The notes beneath the pieces are model-generated. The model saw only the letters and a list, made by a program, of their open reading frames with translations. It did not search any database and was not told where the DNA came from. Positions 52,743 through 63,736 of a stretch of DNA of 64,000 nt are shown here, piece by piece; position 1 is the first letter of the stretch; each line of letters opens with the position of its first letter. The position numbers and the translations under genes were made by a program. Source of the stretch: Zavarzinella sp. (GTDB taxonomy: Bacteria > Planctomycetota > Planctomycetia > Gemmatales > Gemmataceae); the NCBI GenBank assembly GCA_041399155.1, contig JAWKTI010000001.1, positions 2,294,001 through 2,358,000 of the forward strand, written 5' to 3'.

Positions 52743-55700
52743 ATGTTAAATCACCATTGGCGTCGTGCCATCCAGGCAATTATTGCCAATTCTGTTCGGA
52801 AATCCCGTCCAGCTCACTCGCGTAAGCACGGTACCAGATTACGTCTGCAGGAACTCGAGGATCGGGCGGTACCTGCCACATTTACGGTAAATACATTGGT
52901 TGATGAAAATGACGGCATCAACGTAGGAAATGTTTCCCTACGGGAGGCAATTGCTGCTGCCAATACCACACTCGGTGCGGATACCATCGACTTCTCGGTT
53001 ACTGGTACGATTAATCTGGGTAGCGAACTCCAATTGACCGAAACTGGTGCCTCAAACATTACCACCATCAATGGTACAGGGATCACCGTCAGTGGTAACA
53101 ACGCAGTGCGAGTGTTGTATGTTGACAGCAACGTGCACGCCACTCTAAACAATCTGACGATTGCCAATGGTCGCGCCAGCGAAGGGGGTGGGATTTACAA
53201 TGCCGGCACGATCACGATCGATAATTCCACCGTCTCTGACAATTCCGCCGACTTTGGTGGGGGGATTTACAATACCAGCTTCGGCACGATCACGATCGAT
53301 GGATCGACAATCTCTGGTAATTCCGCTGACGTTGGTGGGGGTCTTTTGAATAACGGCACGATCACAATCGATAATTCCACCGTCTCTGACAATTCCGCTC
53401 AAAATAGTGCGGGAGGAATTGCTAACTCTGGCACCATACATTTGAATCTCTCAACCATCACTAATAATTCCGCTGATACTGTTGGGGGTGGTGGGTACAA
53501 TTTCGGCTTGGGCACGTTCACAATCAATAATTCTACTGTCTCTGGCAATTCTGCCAACGATGCCGGGGGACTTTTTAATACCGACTTCGGCACGATTAAT
53601 TTGACAAACGGCACCACAGTCTCTGACAATTCCGCTAACGATGGCGGCGGGGTTTACAATAACAGCGGCACGATCACGATCGATAATTCCACCGTCTCTG
53701 ACAATTCCGCCAACGATGATGGGGGGGGATTTACAATGCCAGCGGTACGATTAATTTAACAAACGGCTCCACGGTCTCCGGCAATACCGCCTCCGACATT
53801 GGCGGGGGTGTTTACAACAGATCCGGCGGCATTGTCACGGTTGATGGTTCCACGGTCTCCGGCAATACCGCCACCAACTTTGGTGGGGGTGTTTACAACA
53901 CATCCGGCGGCACGATTGATCTGATCAACGGGGCAGAAGTATCCACGAACACCGCACGCAGCGGCGGCGGCCTGTACAACCTCGGGTCGGGCAGCACGAT
54001 CACGGTTGATGGCTCCACGGTCTCCGGCAATACAGCCGCCTTCATAGGTGGCGGTGTTTACAACACATCCGGCGGCACGGTTGATCTGATTAACGGGACA
54101 GCAGTTTCCACGAACAATGCAGCCAACGGCGGCGGCCTGTTCAACCTCGGGTCGGGCAGCACGATCACGGTCGATGGTTCCACGGTCTCCGGCAATACCG
54201 CCACCAACTCTGGCGGGGGTATTTACAACCAAAGCGGCGGCACGGTTGATCTGATCAACGGGGCAGCAGTTTCCACGAACAATGCCGCCAACGGCGGCGG
54301 CTTGTACAACGATGGTGGCACGATCACGGTCGATAGTGCCACGGTCTCCGGCAATACCGCCACCAACAATGGCGGGGGTGTTTTCAACGAATTCGGCGGC
54401 ACGATTGATCTGATCAACGGGGCAGCAGTATCCACGAACAACGCATCCAGAGGAGGCGGCCTGTACAACTTCGGGTCGGGCAGCACGATCACGGTTGATG
54501 GTTCCACAGTCTCCGGCAATACTGCCATCTTTGGTGGGGGTGTTTACAACCAAAGCGGCGGCACGGTTGATCTGATCAACGGGGCAGCAGTATCCACGAA
54601 CAATGCATCCAACGGCGGCGGCCTGTTCAACCTCGGGTCGGGCAGCACGATCACGGTCGACGGCTCCACGATCTCCGGTAATAGTGCCACCTTTGGTGGG
54701 GGTGTTTACAACACATCCGGCGGCACGGTTGATCTGATCAACGGGGCAGAAGTATCCACGAACACCGCAGTATCCGGCGGCGGCGGCCTGTACAACCTCG
54801 GGTCGGGCAGCACGATCACGGTCGATGGTTCCACGGTCTCCGGCAATACCGCCACCTTCGAAGGTGGGGGTGTTTACAACATATCCGGCGGCACGGTTGA
54901 TCTGATCAACGGGGCAGCAGTATCCACGAACAATGCCGCCAACGGCGGTGGCCTGTTCAACCTCGGGTCGGGCAGCACGATCACGGTCGATGGTTCCACG
55001 GTCTCCGACAATACCGCCACCTTCAATGGTGGGGGTGTTTTCAACGAATCCGGCGGCACGATTGATCTGATCAACTTAGCCTCTTTGTCTGCGAATACTG
55101 CATTCAATGGCGGCGGCCTGTTCAATTCTGGTGCGGGCGGCACGATCACAGTTGATGGCTCCACGATCACGAACAATACAGCCACCAGCTCTGGCGGGGG
55201 CATTCTCAACAGTAGCAGCGGCACGATTGATCTGCTCAACTCCGCCGCGGTTTCCGCGAACACCGCACAAGCCGGAGGCGGCCTGTACAACACAGGTGCG
55301 AACAGCACGATCACAGTTGATGGTTCCACGGTTTCCAGCAATACAGCCACCAGCAATGGCGGGGGTATTTACAACCAAAGCGGCGGCACGGTTGATCTGA
55401 TCAACGGGGCAGCAGTTTCCACGAACACCGCATCCAGAGGAGGCGGCCTGTACAACATCGATTCGGGCAGCACGATCACGGTTGATGGTTCCACTGTCTC
55501 CGGCAATACCGCCGCCTTCAGAGGTGGCGGTGTTTACAACACCGGTACGGGCAGCACGATCACGGTCGATAATTCCACGGTCTCCGGCAATACCGCCTCC
55601 AACTCTGGTGGCGGTATTTTCAACGAATCAGGAAACGCTTTGACATTTGCCGATTCTATCCTGATAGATAACACAGCGACCAATGGTGGCGGAATACGGA

Positions 55701-58700
55701 ACGATGGTTCGTTGACCTTATCCGGTACAGCGACTGTCCTGGATATCAACAGTCCCGATACGATTTCCGGTATTGGAAATATCACAGTTTCCCCGACAGG
55801 CACGGTTACATTTGCAACCGGCACGCTCTCGACCTACACGGGTACCACAACCCTAACCAGCGGCACGACAATCGTCAACGGAACCATTGACAACAACGGC
55901 ACACTGGACAGCAGTGGCGGGCTTGTTACAGTGCAATCGGGCACGACATTGTCCGGAACCGGTACGTTTGATGCTCCGGTAGATGTCAACACTGGCGGCA
56001 CTATCGCGATTGGAGCAACTAATGGCACGTTGACATTGGGTGATACCAATCTGCAGACTGGCTCGACCATTGATGTAAAGATCAACAATCTGAGCGATCC
56101 ATCTCCGCTGGCAGGTACCGATTTCGATCAGTTTATTGTGAACGGCACGGTCACGATTGACACGACAAGTACTCTCAACCTGATTGATAATCTGCCGGGC
56201 AGTAACAATGGTGTATTTGGCGATGTGCTGGTTCTGATCAATAACGATGGCGCTGATGCAGTTATTGGAACTTTTGCGGGTTTGCCTAACGCTGGCGACT
56301 TCATGTTCGATGGTAATACCTGGCGTATTTTCTACGCTGGCGGCGACGGCAATGATGTGGTGATGGCACTGGTTGACAATACGGACATCATCTATGTCGA
56401 CGACGATTACACCCCTGCCAACGGATTCGCCAACGGCACAGTCATACTCGATGCAGACCCAGGCACGCCAGGCGACCAGATAGCCGTCGTCGGCATCAAT
56501 GCTTTTGATACGATTGTAGAAGGCATCAACGCGGTTGATGATCCCGGAACGGTCTATATCAACACGGGCACATATATTGGCAATGTGGATACCACGTCGA
56601 AAGAGCTGATTATCAAGCCCGCCAGCGGGGCCGCACAAATTGCAATTCTCGGAAATCTTACTTTAGATTCTGACGACACCTTGCAAATTGAGATTGGCGG
56701 AACGAATGCAACATCGGAATATGACAATTTCTTAGTGTTAGGCAATGTCACGATCGGCGATGCGACTTTGGAAACAACACTGATCAATTCGTTCGTTCCC
56801 TTGCTCAACAACGTGTTCACAATAGTGAACAATGATCAGGCGGATGCAATCAACGGCATCTTTGACGGTTTGCCACAGAACTCTCCGCTCATGCTAGGAG
56901 CAAGCGAATTTTCGATTCAATACACAGGCAATGACGGCAACGACGCCATTATCATTTCCGCACAGGAACCGGAAGTGGAACATGGCGAAAATGCCAACAT
57001 CAGCCTGGCGAATATCATCCCCAATCCATCCGGGCCAATTACATTTACAGTGGAACTGGTTGATCCGTTATTTACACTACAACAGCAATTAGGGTTGACA
57101 GCCCCCGAAATTGCATCGGGTTTCAATTTCCGAGGACAGAAAGAACGTTACTTGAAGAGCTCGAACGGCAGCAACCCTGCTGGCCAGGGCTTTTATGTAC
57201 TGATGCCGGACAACAAACTGTATGAGTACAAAGACGGCTTTGCAGGCCCACTGACGTTAGCAGCAACCCTTGGCGGAACCCCTGTAGCAGATTTTTCCAC
57301 AGGTGTGTATAGCAGTGGAAGTACGACAGCAGTCTACGACAACCCTGCAATCCTGACATCAACTACCGGTGCACCACTTGTTTCCGGTGTCAATCCATTG
57401 TTCGACTTAAAAGTGAAACTTGGCCTGACCAATCCTCTAACTTCATTCAACTTCGCTGGTGCGAATGAGAAATATCTCACCAGTACCAACAACAGCAATG
57501 CTGGTCCAGGACGATTCAATTACTTCGTCTTGCTACCAAACAACACCTTGGTTAAGTTCAACGGTGTTTCAGCAGTCACCAGCCCTGTAGTTGCAGATTT
57601 CACAGCCCTGGGGCTTGGCAACGTTTACGCTGATCCTTCATTGTTAACAAACGCCACCCTGCCATTGTTGCCTGGATTGACTGCAGTTGCGACAAATAAC
57701 CCTGGTCCCGGTCCTGGTGGATCATTGTCGATAACACCCGCTGCAGCGTTTGATCGTACTGTGTCCGTTAAAGTAACAGCCAACGACGGCACAACCACTG
57801 TACAGCAGACATTTACGTTCTCTGTTGAGAATACTGTTCCAGTTCTGTCGCCGATAATGGCTCAGTCTCAATTCACTCTTGTTGACAGCATTGATGTGCC
57901 GTTGACAGTCACCGATCCCAACCCTGATGCTGCACTTCGGACATTCGACGTGAAAGTTGAAGGTTATAATCCGTTGTTTGACCTGAAGAATGAACTGGGT
58001 ATTACAAACCCGCAGTACGAATTCAACTTCTTTGGCCAGAACGAACGCTGGTTCCAGAGCACCAATGGTAGTAATGTTGCGGGCAGTGGGCGATATGTAC
58101 TGACAATGGATAACGAATTGTACGCATTTGATGGCGTTTCGTTTGCCACAACTATTGGCAATTCTGCCAACATGGTTGCAGATTTCAGTGCAGGGCCATT
58201 CAACAACCCCACGGTATATCGAAATCCAGCACAGTTATTCGATGCAAAGCCTCCAGTCTCTCCTACCTACTATGTCAATCGTGGGCCGCTTTACGATGCC
58301 AAGATTCAATTTGGCTTAACGAGTGCTCCGTATGCGTTTAACTTCTTTGGCGAAAACGAACGCTGGTTCCAGAGCACGAATGGCAGCAATCCCGAGGGGA
58401 TGGGTCGGTTTGTTCTGATGCCGGATGATCAGTTGTATGCTTTTGATGGCTTTAGCTTCGCCACAACGATTGACCGGACACCAGTTGCCAATCTTTCCGG
58501 ACTTGGTGCCTATGCGGATCCTACATTGCTGACGAACTCACGCCCAACAACTGTTGTTGATGAGAACTTTGAAGCAAAAGACCGTTTTGGTATTACGAAA
58601 GCGGAAGTGCCTGGTACATTCAACTTCCGTGGGGAAAATGAACGCTACTTTATCAGCACTAATAACAGCAACCCAGCTGGTGCGAATTTCTATGTGCTGA

Positions 58701-58978
58701 TGCCGAACGGCAATTTACTTGCCTGGAATGGCATCGACCTGGCAACCAGCCCGGTGGTGGCAACGCTGAACACATCAGTTCATACGAATCCAGAATTGTT
58801 GTACGCAGCCAGTGGCCAGGCACCCGCGATTGTTGCCACTGTTGATTCAGGTACAGGTGTATTAACTTTGAACCCACAAACTGGTTTCGTGGGCCAAGTT
58901 CGCGTCAAAGTAACTGTCTCTGACGGTGCTGCCGAAGATAGCGAAAGCTTTATTTACACTGTCACCAGCACCATCTGA
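52743..58978 (+). CDS. Giant beta-helix surface protein, split at a G8 tract
   Basis: Two frames form one protein of about 2078 residues. The N-terminus has the planctomycete export-type block LRLQELEDRAVPATFTVNT and NVSLREAIAAANT as in beta-helix adhesin-like proteins. Next come short Asn/Ser-rich repeats (GTITIDNSTVSDNSA) and ten longer repeats of about 55 residues (VDLINGAAVSTNNA, GGGLYNLGSGSTITVDGSTVSGN). A beta-rich part with GGDGNDV-type turns follows, then five copies of a separate repeat (NFxGxNERYxxSTNxSNP) and an Ig-like end. The first frame stops at 53759 just after GGGGGGGG (53721-53728); one more G restores the frame exactly. It is likely displayed on the cell surface. Confidence 0.75.
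53890..55650 (+). repeat. Ten tandem ~165-bp coding repeats
   Basis: Units start with a GGCGGCACG(G/A)TTGATCTG-like block at about 53905, 54074, 54240, 54400, 54561, 54724, 54891, 55058, 55220 and 55385. The spacing is 160-180 nt and neighbouring units are very similar at DNA level, so recombination and copy-number change are expected. Confidence 0.85.
57060..58800 (+). repeat. Five copies of an NERY/STN-SNP coding repeat
   Basis: The unit begins with (L/F)F(D/T)LKxxLG(L/I)T, then FNFxGxNER(Y/W), STN(G/N)SN, YVLMPxxxLYxF(D/N)G, and a short spacer with (A/V)ADF and NPxxL. The copies start near 57067, 57397, 57970, 58288 and 58561, separated by Ig-like or spacer segments. I do not recognise this repeat. 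Confidence 0.75.
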
Positions 58979-59197
58979 TGCTTCAATTTGCCCACAATTT
59001 TCTGTTGCCTGAGGCATTTTTCAACCCACCAAGGCCTTTTCAGCAAACTTCTGTAATTCAATATTTTTCCTGAACCTTCTTTGAACAATTCCTGTCTTTG
59101 ATAAACTTGGCACCTTCCTTTCGATGATACTGGTTCATTCCACATCGAAAGGCTGAACATTGCCTTCGGAAGTTCGTTGCAATAGAACAATATGCAC

Positions 59198-59285
59198 GGA
59201 GGGATGGCAGAGCGGTTTAATGCACCGGTCTTGAAAACCGGAGTAGGGTTTACCCCTACCGAGAGTTCGAATCTCTCTCCCTCCG
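59198..59285 (+). tRNA. tRNA-Ser (anticodon TGA)
   Basis: The acceptor stem GGAGGGA pairs with TCCCTCC and is followed by a G discriminator. The anticodon stem CCGGT/ACCGG encloses the loop CTTGAAA with anticodon TGA (59232-59234). A long class II variable arm (AGTAGGGTTTACCCCTAC) and the T-loop TTCGAAT are present. The 3' end overlaps the end of the convergent integrase gene, marking it as the insertion site of the element to its right. Confidence 0.95.
59256..59285. other. Probable attachment site (attL) in tRNA-Ser 3' end
   Basis: The last ~30 nt of tRNA-Ser overlap the integrase frame. Integrases of this class recombine within the tRNA T-arm/acceptor region, so the crossover site should lie here. 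No second copy of this sequence is visible to the right within the window, so the far end (attR) is outside. Confidence 0.6.
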
Positions 59286-60569
59286 TTTTACGATAATGCA
59301 AGGTTCAGTTTCTTCTAGCGATGTTTCGCAAACCTCTATTTTTATAGGCATTTCAGAATTTACTCTCCTTACCTCACCATACCCTTCTGTACTGTGCTGC
59401 GTCGTTTTTTGCACATACTGTTCTCTTGTATCGATACTTCCTTTGGTAGCTCTTTCGAAGTGCTCATTGGTAATCTGGGCATAATGCTTTAAGGCTACTT
59501 TGGCATCATGTCCCATCCAATCAGATACAACGTAGGGAGGGTGCGTTTCCAATAACTCTGTAACCCTACTGGAACGCAAGTTATGAAACATTCTGGGCCA
59601 TAGTTCCAGCCCTGCTCGTTTGATCAGTTTGCCAAACCCAGTACGGAGGTTACAGCTCTTCCAGCCAGTGGGCCGCTGTGCACGCAAAAGATACCCGGCC
59701 CCCACTACGTGGGTCTGGCCTGGTTCTGCCAATTCATAGGCCTCTTGCAAATACTGGTGCAATTCAGGATACATCGGGATCACCCTACTTCCTTTACCAT
59801 CGTAGCGTTCCGTCTTGGGCGAGATAACCGTGATCCTTTTTGCCTCCCAATCGATGTGTCTCCATTCCAGCGATAGCACCTCTGAGGGGCACCTGAGGCC
59901 ACCAAATCGACACAGGGCGATAATTGTTCTCCAGGTAGGGTTTGCATGGTCCAGAAGCTTTTGAGTGGTTTCTCGATCAATAAACCGCTGCCTCGCACTC
60001 ACATTGGCGTGGGGGATCTTGATCTCTGCGAATGGGTTCTCATCGATGAACTTATGTTTTCTGGCAGTATGAAAGAACGTCCTGGCAAACGCCAGCCGTT
60101 TTGCAAGGGTGGCTGCTGCTAATCCCTGGGTATTCAACCATGCTTTAAACTGGTCACATTGCCCTACAGTCACCTTGCGCAACTGTTTATCTGCACCAAA
60201 GTACTCAATCAAGTTCCTGCAAGGTTGTTGCCATACCTCCAAGGTTGCTGGTTTTACATCAGGTCGCGATAGGATGAATTCCTTTAGGAAATCTCCCAAT
60301 TGCATCGTTCGAACTTCTTTTGGTTCTACCAAGCCCACTCCAGCCAGCTTGGCATGCCATTTCTGGTCGATCCTGGCTAACCAGTTGGCGGTATCCATTG
60401 CCATCGGCTGTCCACTGGCACCTGAAGAAAGAATCTCTTCGACGTGCCTTTGAATGCCCTGAGCATCTTTGATGGTTACCTTGCCCAGGTAGATCGTCTT
60501 TCGGGTCCCATCTCCTGTGAAGAACTGAATTCTTCTTCTACCTTCTCTATCCGTTGTAATACTCGCCAT
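59256..60569 (-). CDS. Tyrosine integrase of the tRNA-Ser element
   Basis: A 437-residue site-specific integrase with an N-terminal beta-strand arm-binding part (GRRRIQFFTGDGTRKTIYLGKV), a SAM-like domain (FLKEFILSRPDVKPATLEVW) and a catalytic domain. The first catalytic arginine is in RFGGLRCPSEVLSLEW, the HxxR box is HNLRSSRVTEL, and the last box GHDAKVALKHYAQ carries the histidine and tyrosine. The reading frame ends inside the 3' part of tRNA-Ser, which is the classic sign that this integrase inserted its element at that tRNA and regenerated its 3' end. Confidence 0.92.
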   Translation of the reverse strand: MASITTDREGRRRIQFFTGDGTRKTIYLGKVTIKDAQGIQRHVEEILSSGASGQPMAMDTANWLARIDQKWHAKLAGVGLVEPKEVRTMQLGDFLKEFILSRPDVKPATLEVWQQPCRNLIEYFGADKQLRKVTVGQCDQFKAWLNTQGLAAATLAKRLAFARTFFHTARKHKFIDENPFAEIKIPHANVSARQRFIDRETTQKLLDHANPTWRTIIALCRFGGLRCPSEVLSLEWRHIDWEAKRITVISPKTERYDGKGSRVIPMYPELHQYLQEAYELAEPGQTHVVGAGYLLRAQRPTGWKSCNLRTGFGKLIKRAGLELWPRMFHNLRSSRVTELLETHPPYVVSDWMGHDAKVALKHYAQITNEHFERATKGSIDTREQYVQKTTQHSTEGYGEVRRVNSEMPIKIEVCETSLEETEPCIIVKRRERDSNSR

Positions 60570-60947
60570 CTTATCCTCATTAATTTTTCATTTATTAAAC
60601 AGTCCCATGTTACCAACTTTTACCTGGAAGGGACCTTATGGAGTTCCATGACAGTTCTGATTCAAAAATATTTATTCCCTATCTACTATTCAGTTATGAC
60701 ACATGACAAAATGACAAAACTACCCTTTTGCCGAACCATGCGACACTTTGCAACATTCTTGGGGAGTTGTGTCATAAACCACTGGCATTGTGTCATAATT
60801 CACGTGCATTTCATATTGCTCAGACGATCGTCTGAATACCGTTCTTTCGGTGTTCATTTGAGCACTGCTACTCTTCAGGATTTCCTTCCAAATTCTCTGT
60901 TAACCGATTCGCTATGACAGAATGACAAAAAGACAGAATGGCAATTT
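60570..60947. other. Regulatory/origin-like gap of the tRNA-Ser element
   Basis: About 380 nt without a convincing gene between the integrase and primase genes. It carries three exact copies of a 10-mer and AT-rich stretches with ATGACAAAA words. The layout suits a repressor-binding, integrase-arm or replication-initiation region. Confidence 0.5.
60694..60798. repeat. Three exact 10-mers, TGTGTCATAA (one inverted)
   Basis: TTATGACACA at 60694-60703, TGTGTCATAA at 60768-60777 and TGTGTCATAA at 60789-60798. The last two start 21 bp apart, two helical turns, as for proteins bound on one face of the DNA. A partial copy, TATGACAG, lies near 60914. Confidence 0.6.
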
Positions 60948-63497
60948 TCATTTGCCAATGGTATCTTTCATCTGCTGCATCTGTTCTTCGTGATCCATCC
61001 AAATCTCCGGATTGCCGAGCGGTGGATCGTGGGACTGTTCAGGTGATGAAACTGGCTCCTGGGTAGCAATCGGTGGATTCAAAACGAAATGGCGAGCAGG
61101 TTTCCTTCCCACCCCCGTACCGACGGATTCTTCCCAGTATCCTTTGCCCGCTTCCACCATGCTGTTCAGTAATTGCTCCGCTTCCTGTGCGGTTTTCATG
61201 TTCTTCTTGCGTTGGACATCCCGAATACTGACTCGGCCACCATGTTTGCGGATCCAGTGGGATAACTGGTCAAGTTGTGAAACAACCTTCACCTCATCCG
61301 GATGATCCAGGAGATAATAAACCCTCAACGTTTCATTGCGGAACCATTCGGCCAGTTCAATCGCGTACTGCATGCTGGTAGCATCAACCATGTCGGGATT
61401 CACATTTTCACCCGCTGCGAACCGTACCATATGCAGAATCAGAGCAAGCCGTGCAGGTAATGACTTGTGCTTTGCATTGGCAGCAGCCAGGTCACCTTCC
61501 AATTCCAGATGCTCTTCTCCCAAACGATTAAATTGCTGCTGAAATAGTGAAAATGCCTTTGTTTCCAGCATGAGAAACTTGGGATCTAGTTGGCCTTGTT
61601 CGCCCCGCACCATCTCCAAACTGAATAATTTCTCAAACAGAGAAGACATGGCTTTGTCCAGTTGAGGGTTAAACGAATAATCCTGCAACAACTGTGCCCG
61701 TCTTTCAGGCCAGGCAAATTGGAATCGTGCCGCCAAGCCGGAATCCCGATTCTCTCTGGTCAGGATGGCTCGCAGGATTCCTGGCTGGATACCTCCGGTG
61801 ACATTGACCGTAGCTCTGGGAATATAGACCCATTCTTTGCCCGTTTTTCGATAATAATCAATCTCATCGCCATCGTACATGGAAAGATATGATTTCATAT
61901 CAGATGATTTCCCATTGCCTCGATAACGGGTGTGGGAGCTGAACCAGCTGGCCAACTCATCAACTACAACGATGGTGCCCCGAGGGTTGTCTTGCAAAAT
62001 GGAAGTCATCCCTTCCAGCGTGGTATCGGTGATCAGATACCGAACAGCGGGCAGGACTGAGGGGCCCATTTGACGTTTCTGTTTGGGCTTTTGTGGTGGA
62101 TCCTCATTCCAAACTGGTGCTGAAGGCGCATCTCCGATTTGACCTTCCTTATCCCATTTCTTGTACTGGCTTTCCCACTGTTTGAGTGCTTGCTGGTGTT
62201 CCCGTTCACGCTTTGCATACGCATCCTTTTTGCGGCGATATTCTTCCATTTCCTCTTGATCATTCTCTCTCTGGTAATGTTGTTGCTCTGTTTGGGCTTT
62301 CAATTGTTGCTCGTATTGCTGGTAAGCCTGCTTGTTCTTTTGACGAGTAAACTTCATCACTGCTCGAAATGCCGGACTTTTTCCATCACCAGATTCTCCC
62401 ACGATCATTGACCAGATAATCGGCGGTGCTTTGAAGGTTTCATTAATTTGCAACCAACGAGAATTACCGATCGCACTGCCAAAAGCAGAAATCAATGGCA
62501 CTGCGATGTATGATGGATCACAGCCGATTTGCTGAGCAGTGTCACCGATGTAATCCCGGACTGGCGCAGGAAAGCAGTGCACTGGAAACGGTTTGGCTGG
62601 CAGCAGACCAGATCTGGCTTCTGATTCTTCAGGAGTGATTCCAACAAATGGTTCCGATTCTTCCGCAATTTGCTTTAGTTGGGTAGCCAGTTCATCGTTG
62701 GAGACATGGGAATGGGCTTTGACCCAATCAAACAGATCCCCTTTGGGTGGGAGATTCGGTAATAGGACAATCTTGATCTGGGTAGCAGGATCGATTTTGT
62801 GCAGGATCGTTGCAACTGATTCTGCATATTTCAGACCAGGATCATCATTGTCCCTGCAAATCCAGACCGTCTTTCCTGCCAGTGGTCGCCAATCGGTGTA
62901 ATGGGCCGCTTGGGAACCACTGGCACTGGTAGTAGCGACAAATCCCAGTTGAATGGCAGCATCTGCAGCCTTCTCTCCCTCGGTGACGACCACCAAATCC
63001 TGAGCAGCTAATTGAGGCAATCGGTAGAGCGGTCGCGGCGTGGGCATCACTTCCATTCGCCATTGGGAATCATCGCCACGTGAAAAGGGGCGGATCTCCT
63101 TTTTCCCGTTCTGGTTCCAACGGGCCACCACTCCCACCAGCGCACCGTGGGTATCGTGATAATTCCAGAGTTGATCTGGTTCTCGTCCGAATGAGGAATT
63201 CCCACATGAAGAAATCGCTTCTTCGACAGTTGGGAAGTCCGGCTTTTTGGGAATTATCCTCGGAGGCACTTTTTCTGCTGGAAACAGGTCTTCCATGGTC
63301 AATTTCGCAGCATGAACAATCTCCTCAGCGGAGCATCCCCGTGATTTGCAGCAAAGCAGGATTTTGCCGTCTGCTGCCAAATCAATCTTCAGACTGGGAC
63401 GATGGTCGTTGTGGGCTGGGCAGAGGGCCTTCCACCCGTTTCCCTGCGGAGCAACCCCTTTGAAAGCAGCCAGCACCCATTCAAGGTGGAGGTTCAT
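60948..63497 (-). CDS. Primase/helicase-like protein (CHC2 + TOPRIM + DUF3987)
   Basis: An 849-residue protein for element replication. The N-terminal zinc ribbon has C26, H29 and C50/C55 (LCPAHNDHRPSL, CCKSRGC). The TOPRIM domain has E173 (VVVTEGEKAAD) and the D216-N-D218 pair. The DUF3987 ATPase has a Walker A at 367-374 (GESGDGKS), a long charged coiled coil and a Walker B near TIVVVDELASWF. Such fusions occur on phages and integrative elements, where they prime and unwind element DNA. The start ATG overlaps the stop of the HTH gene (ATGA). Confidence 0.88.
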   Translation of the reverse strand: MNLHLEWVLAAFKGVAPQGNGWKALCPAHNDHRPSLKIDLAADGKILLCCKSRGCSAEEIVHAAKLTMEDLFPAEKVPPRIIPKKPDFPTVEEAISSCGNSSFGREPDQLWNYHDTHGALVGVVARWNQNGKKEIRPFSRGDDSQWRMEVMPTPRPLYRLPQLAAQDLVVVTEGEKAADAAIQLGFVATTSASGSQAAHYTDWRPLAGKTVWICRDNDDPGLKYAESVATILHKIDPATQIKIVLLPNLPPKGDLFDWVKAHSHVSNDELATQLKQIAEESEPFVGITPEESEARSGLLPAKPFPVHCFPAPVRDYIGDTAQQIGCDPSYIAVPLISAFGSAIGNSRWLQINETFKAPPIIWSMIVGESGDGKSPAFRAVMKFTRQKNKQAYQQYEQQLKAQTEQQHYQRENDQEEMEEYRRKKDAYAKREREHQQALKQWESQYKKWDKEGQIGDAPSAPVWNEDPPQKPKQKRQMGPSVLPAVRYLITDTTLEGMTSILQDNPRGTIVVVDELASWFSSHTRYRGNGKSSDMKSYLSMYDGDEIDYYRKTGKEWVYIPRATVNVTGGIQPGILRAILTRENRDSGLAARFQFAWPERRAQLLQDYSFNPQLDKAMSSLFEKLFSLEMVRGEQGQLDPKFLMLETKAFSLFQQQFNRLGEEHLELEGDLAAANAKHKSLPARLALILHMVRFAAGENVNPDMVDATSMQYAIELAEWFRNETLRVYYLLDHPDEVKVVSQLDQLSHWIRKHGGRVSIRDVQRKKNMKTAQEAEQLLNSMVEAGKGYWEESVGTGVGRKPARHFVLNPPIATQEPVSSPEQSHDPPLGNPEIWMDHEEQMQQMKDTIGK

Positions 63498-63736
63498 TCC
63501 TGACCTCCCTGATCGCCAGAGGTTTCCTGCTGCATTTCCGCAGCCAGAAATGCTTCCAGGTCACACCGGCGAAACATCACCGGACTGTTTTTGGCTGTTC
63601 CCAGCTTGATCCGTTTGACCCGCCCTTGTCGCACCAACTCCCAGAGGGTTCTGGTGGAGATGCTTAATAACCGAGCCGCTTCTCGAGGCCGTAATGCCAG
63701 TGGGGCACCATTCTGTTCTGGTGGTGAAATCCACAT
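63494..63736 (-). CDS. Excisionase-like helix-turn-helix protein
   Basis: An 80-residue protein with a MerR/excisionase winged helix: LRPREAARLLSISTRTLWELVRQGRVKRIKLG, then the wing PVMFRRCDLEAFLAAE. It is a candidate recombination directionality factor or element regulator for the integrase at tRNA-Ser. The ATG at 63736 has AGGA about nine nucleotides upstream and is preferred; the frame is open to 63766. It is translationally coupled to the primase gene. Confidence 0.8.
   Translation of the reverse strand: MWISPPEQNGAPLALRPREAARLLSISTRTLWELVRQGRVKRIKLGTAKNSPVMFRRCDLEAFLAAEMQQETSGDQGGQE

Noticed and set aside
53756..55378. Long antisense frames opposite the repeat array
   Set aside because: They mirror the repeated sense codons (VVNTPA, GDRGTI strings) and have no start signals; they are products of repeat composition.
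53890..55650. Tandem repeats considered as CRISPR
   Set aside because: The units are about 165 bp, coding and without unique spacers, and no cas gene is present.
60444..60917. 157-codon plus-strand frame between integrase and primase
   Set aside because: It overlaps the integrase start and the repeated 10-mers; the product is low-quality and lacks a ribosome site.
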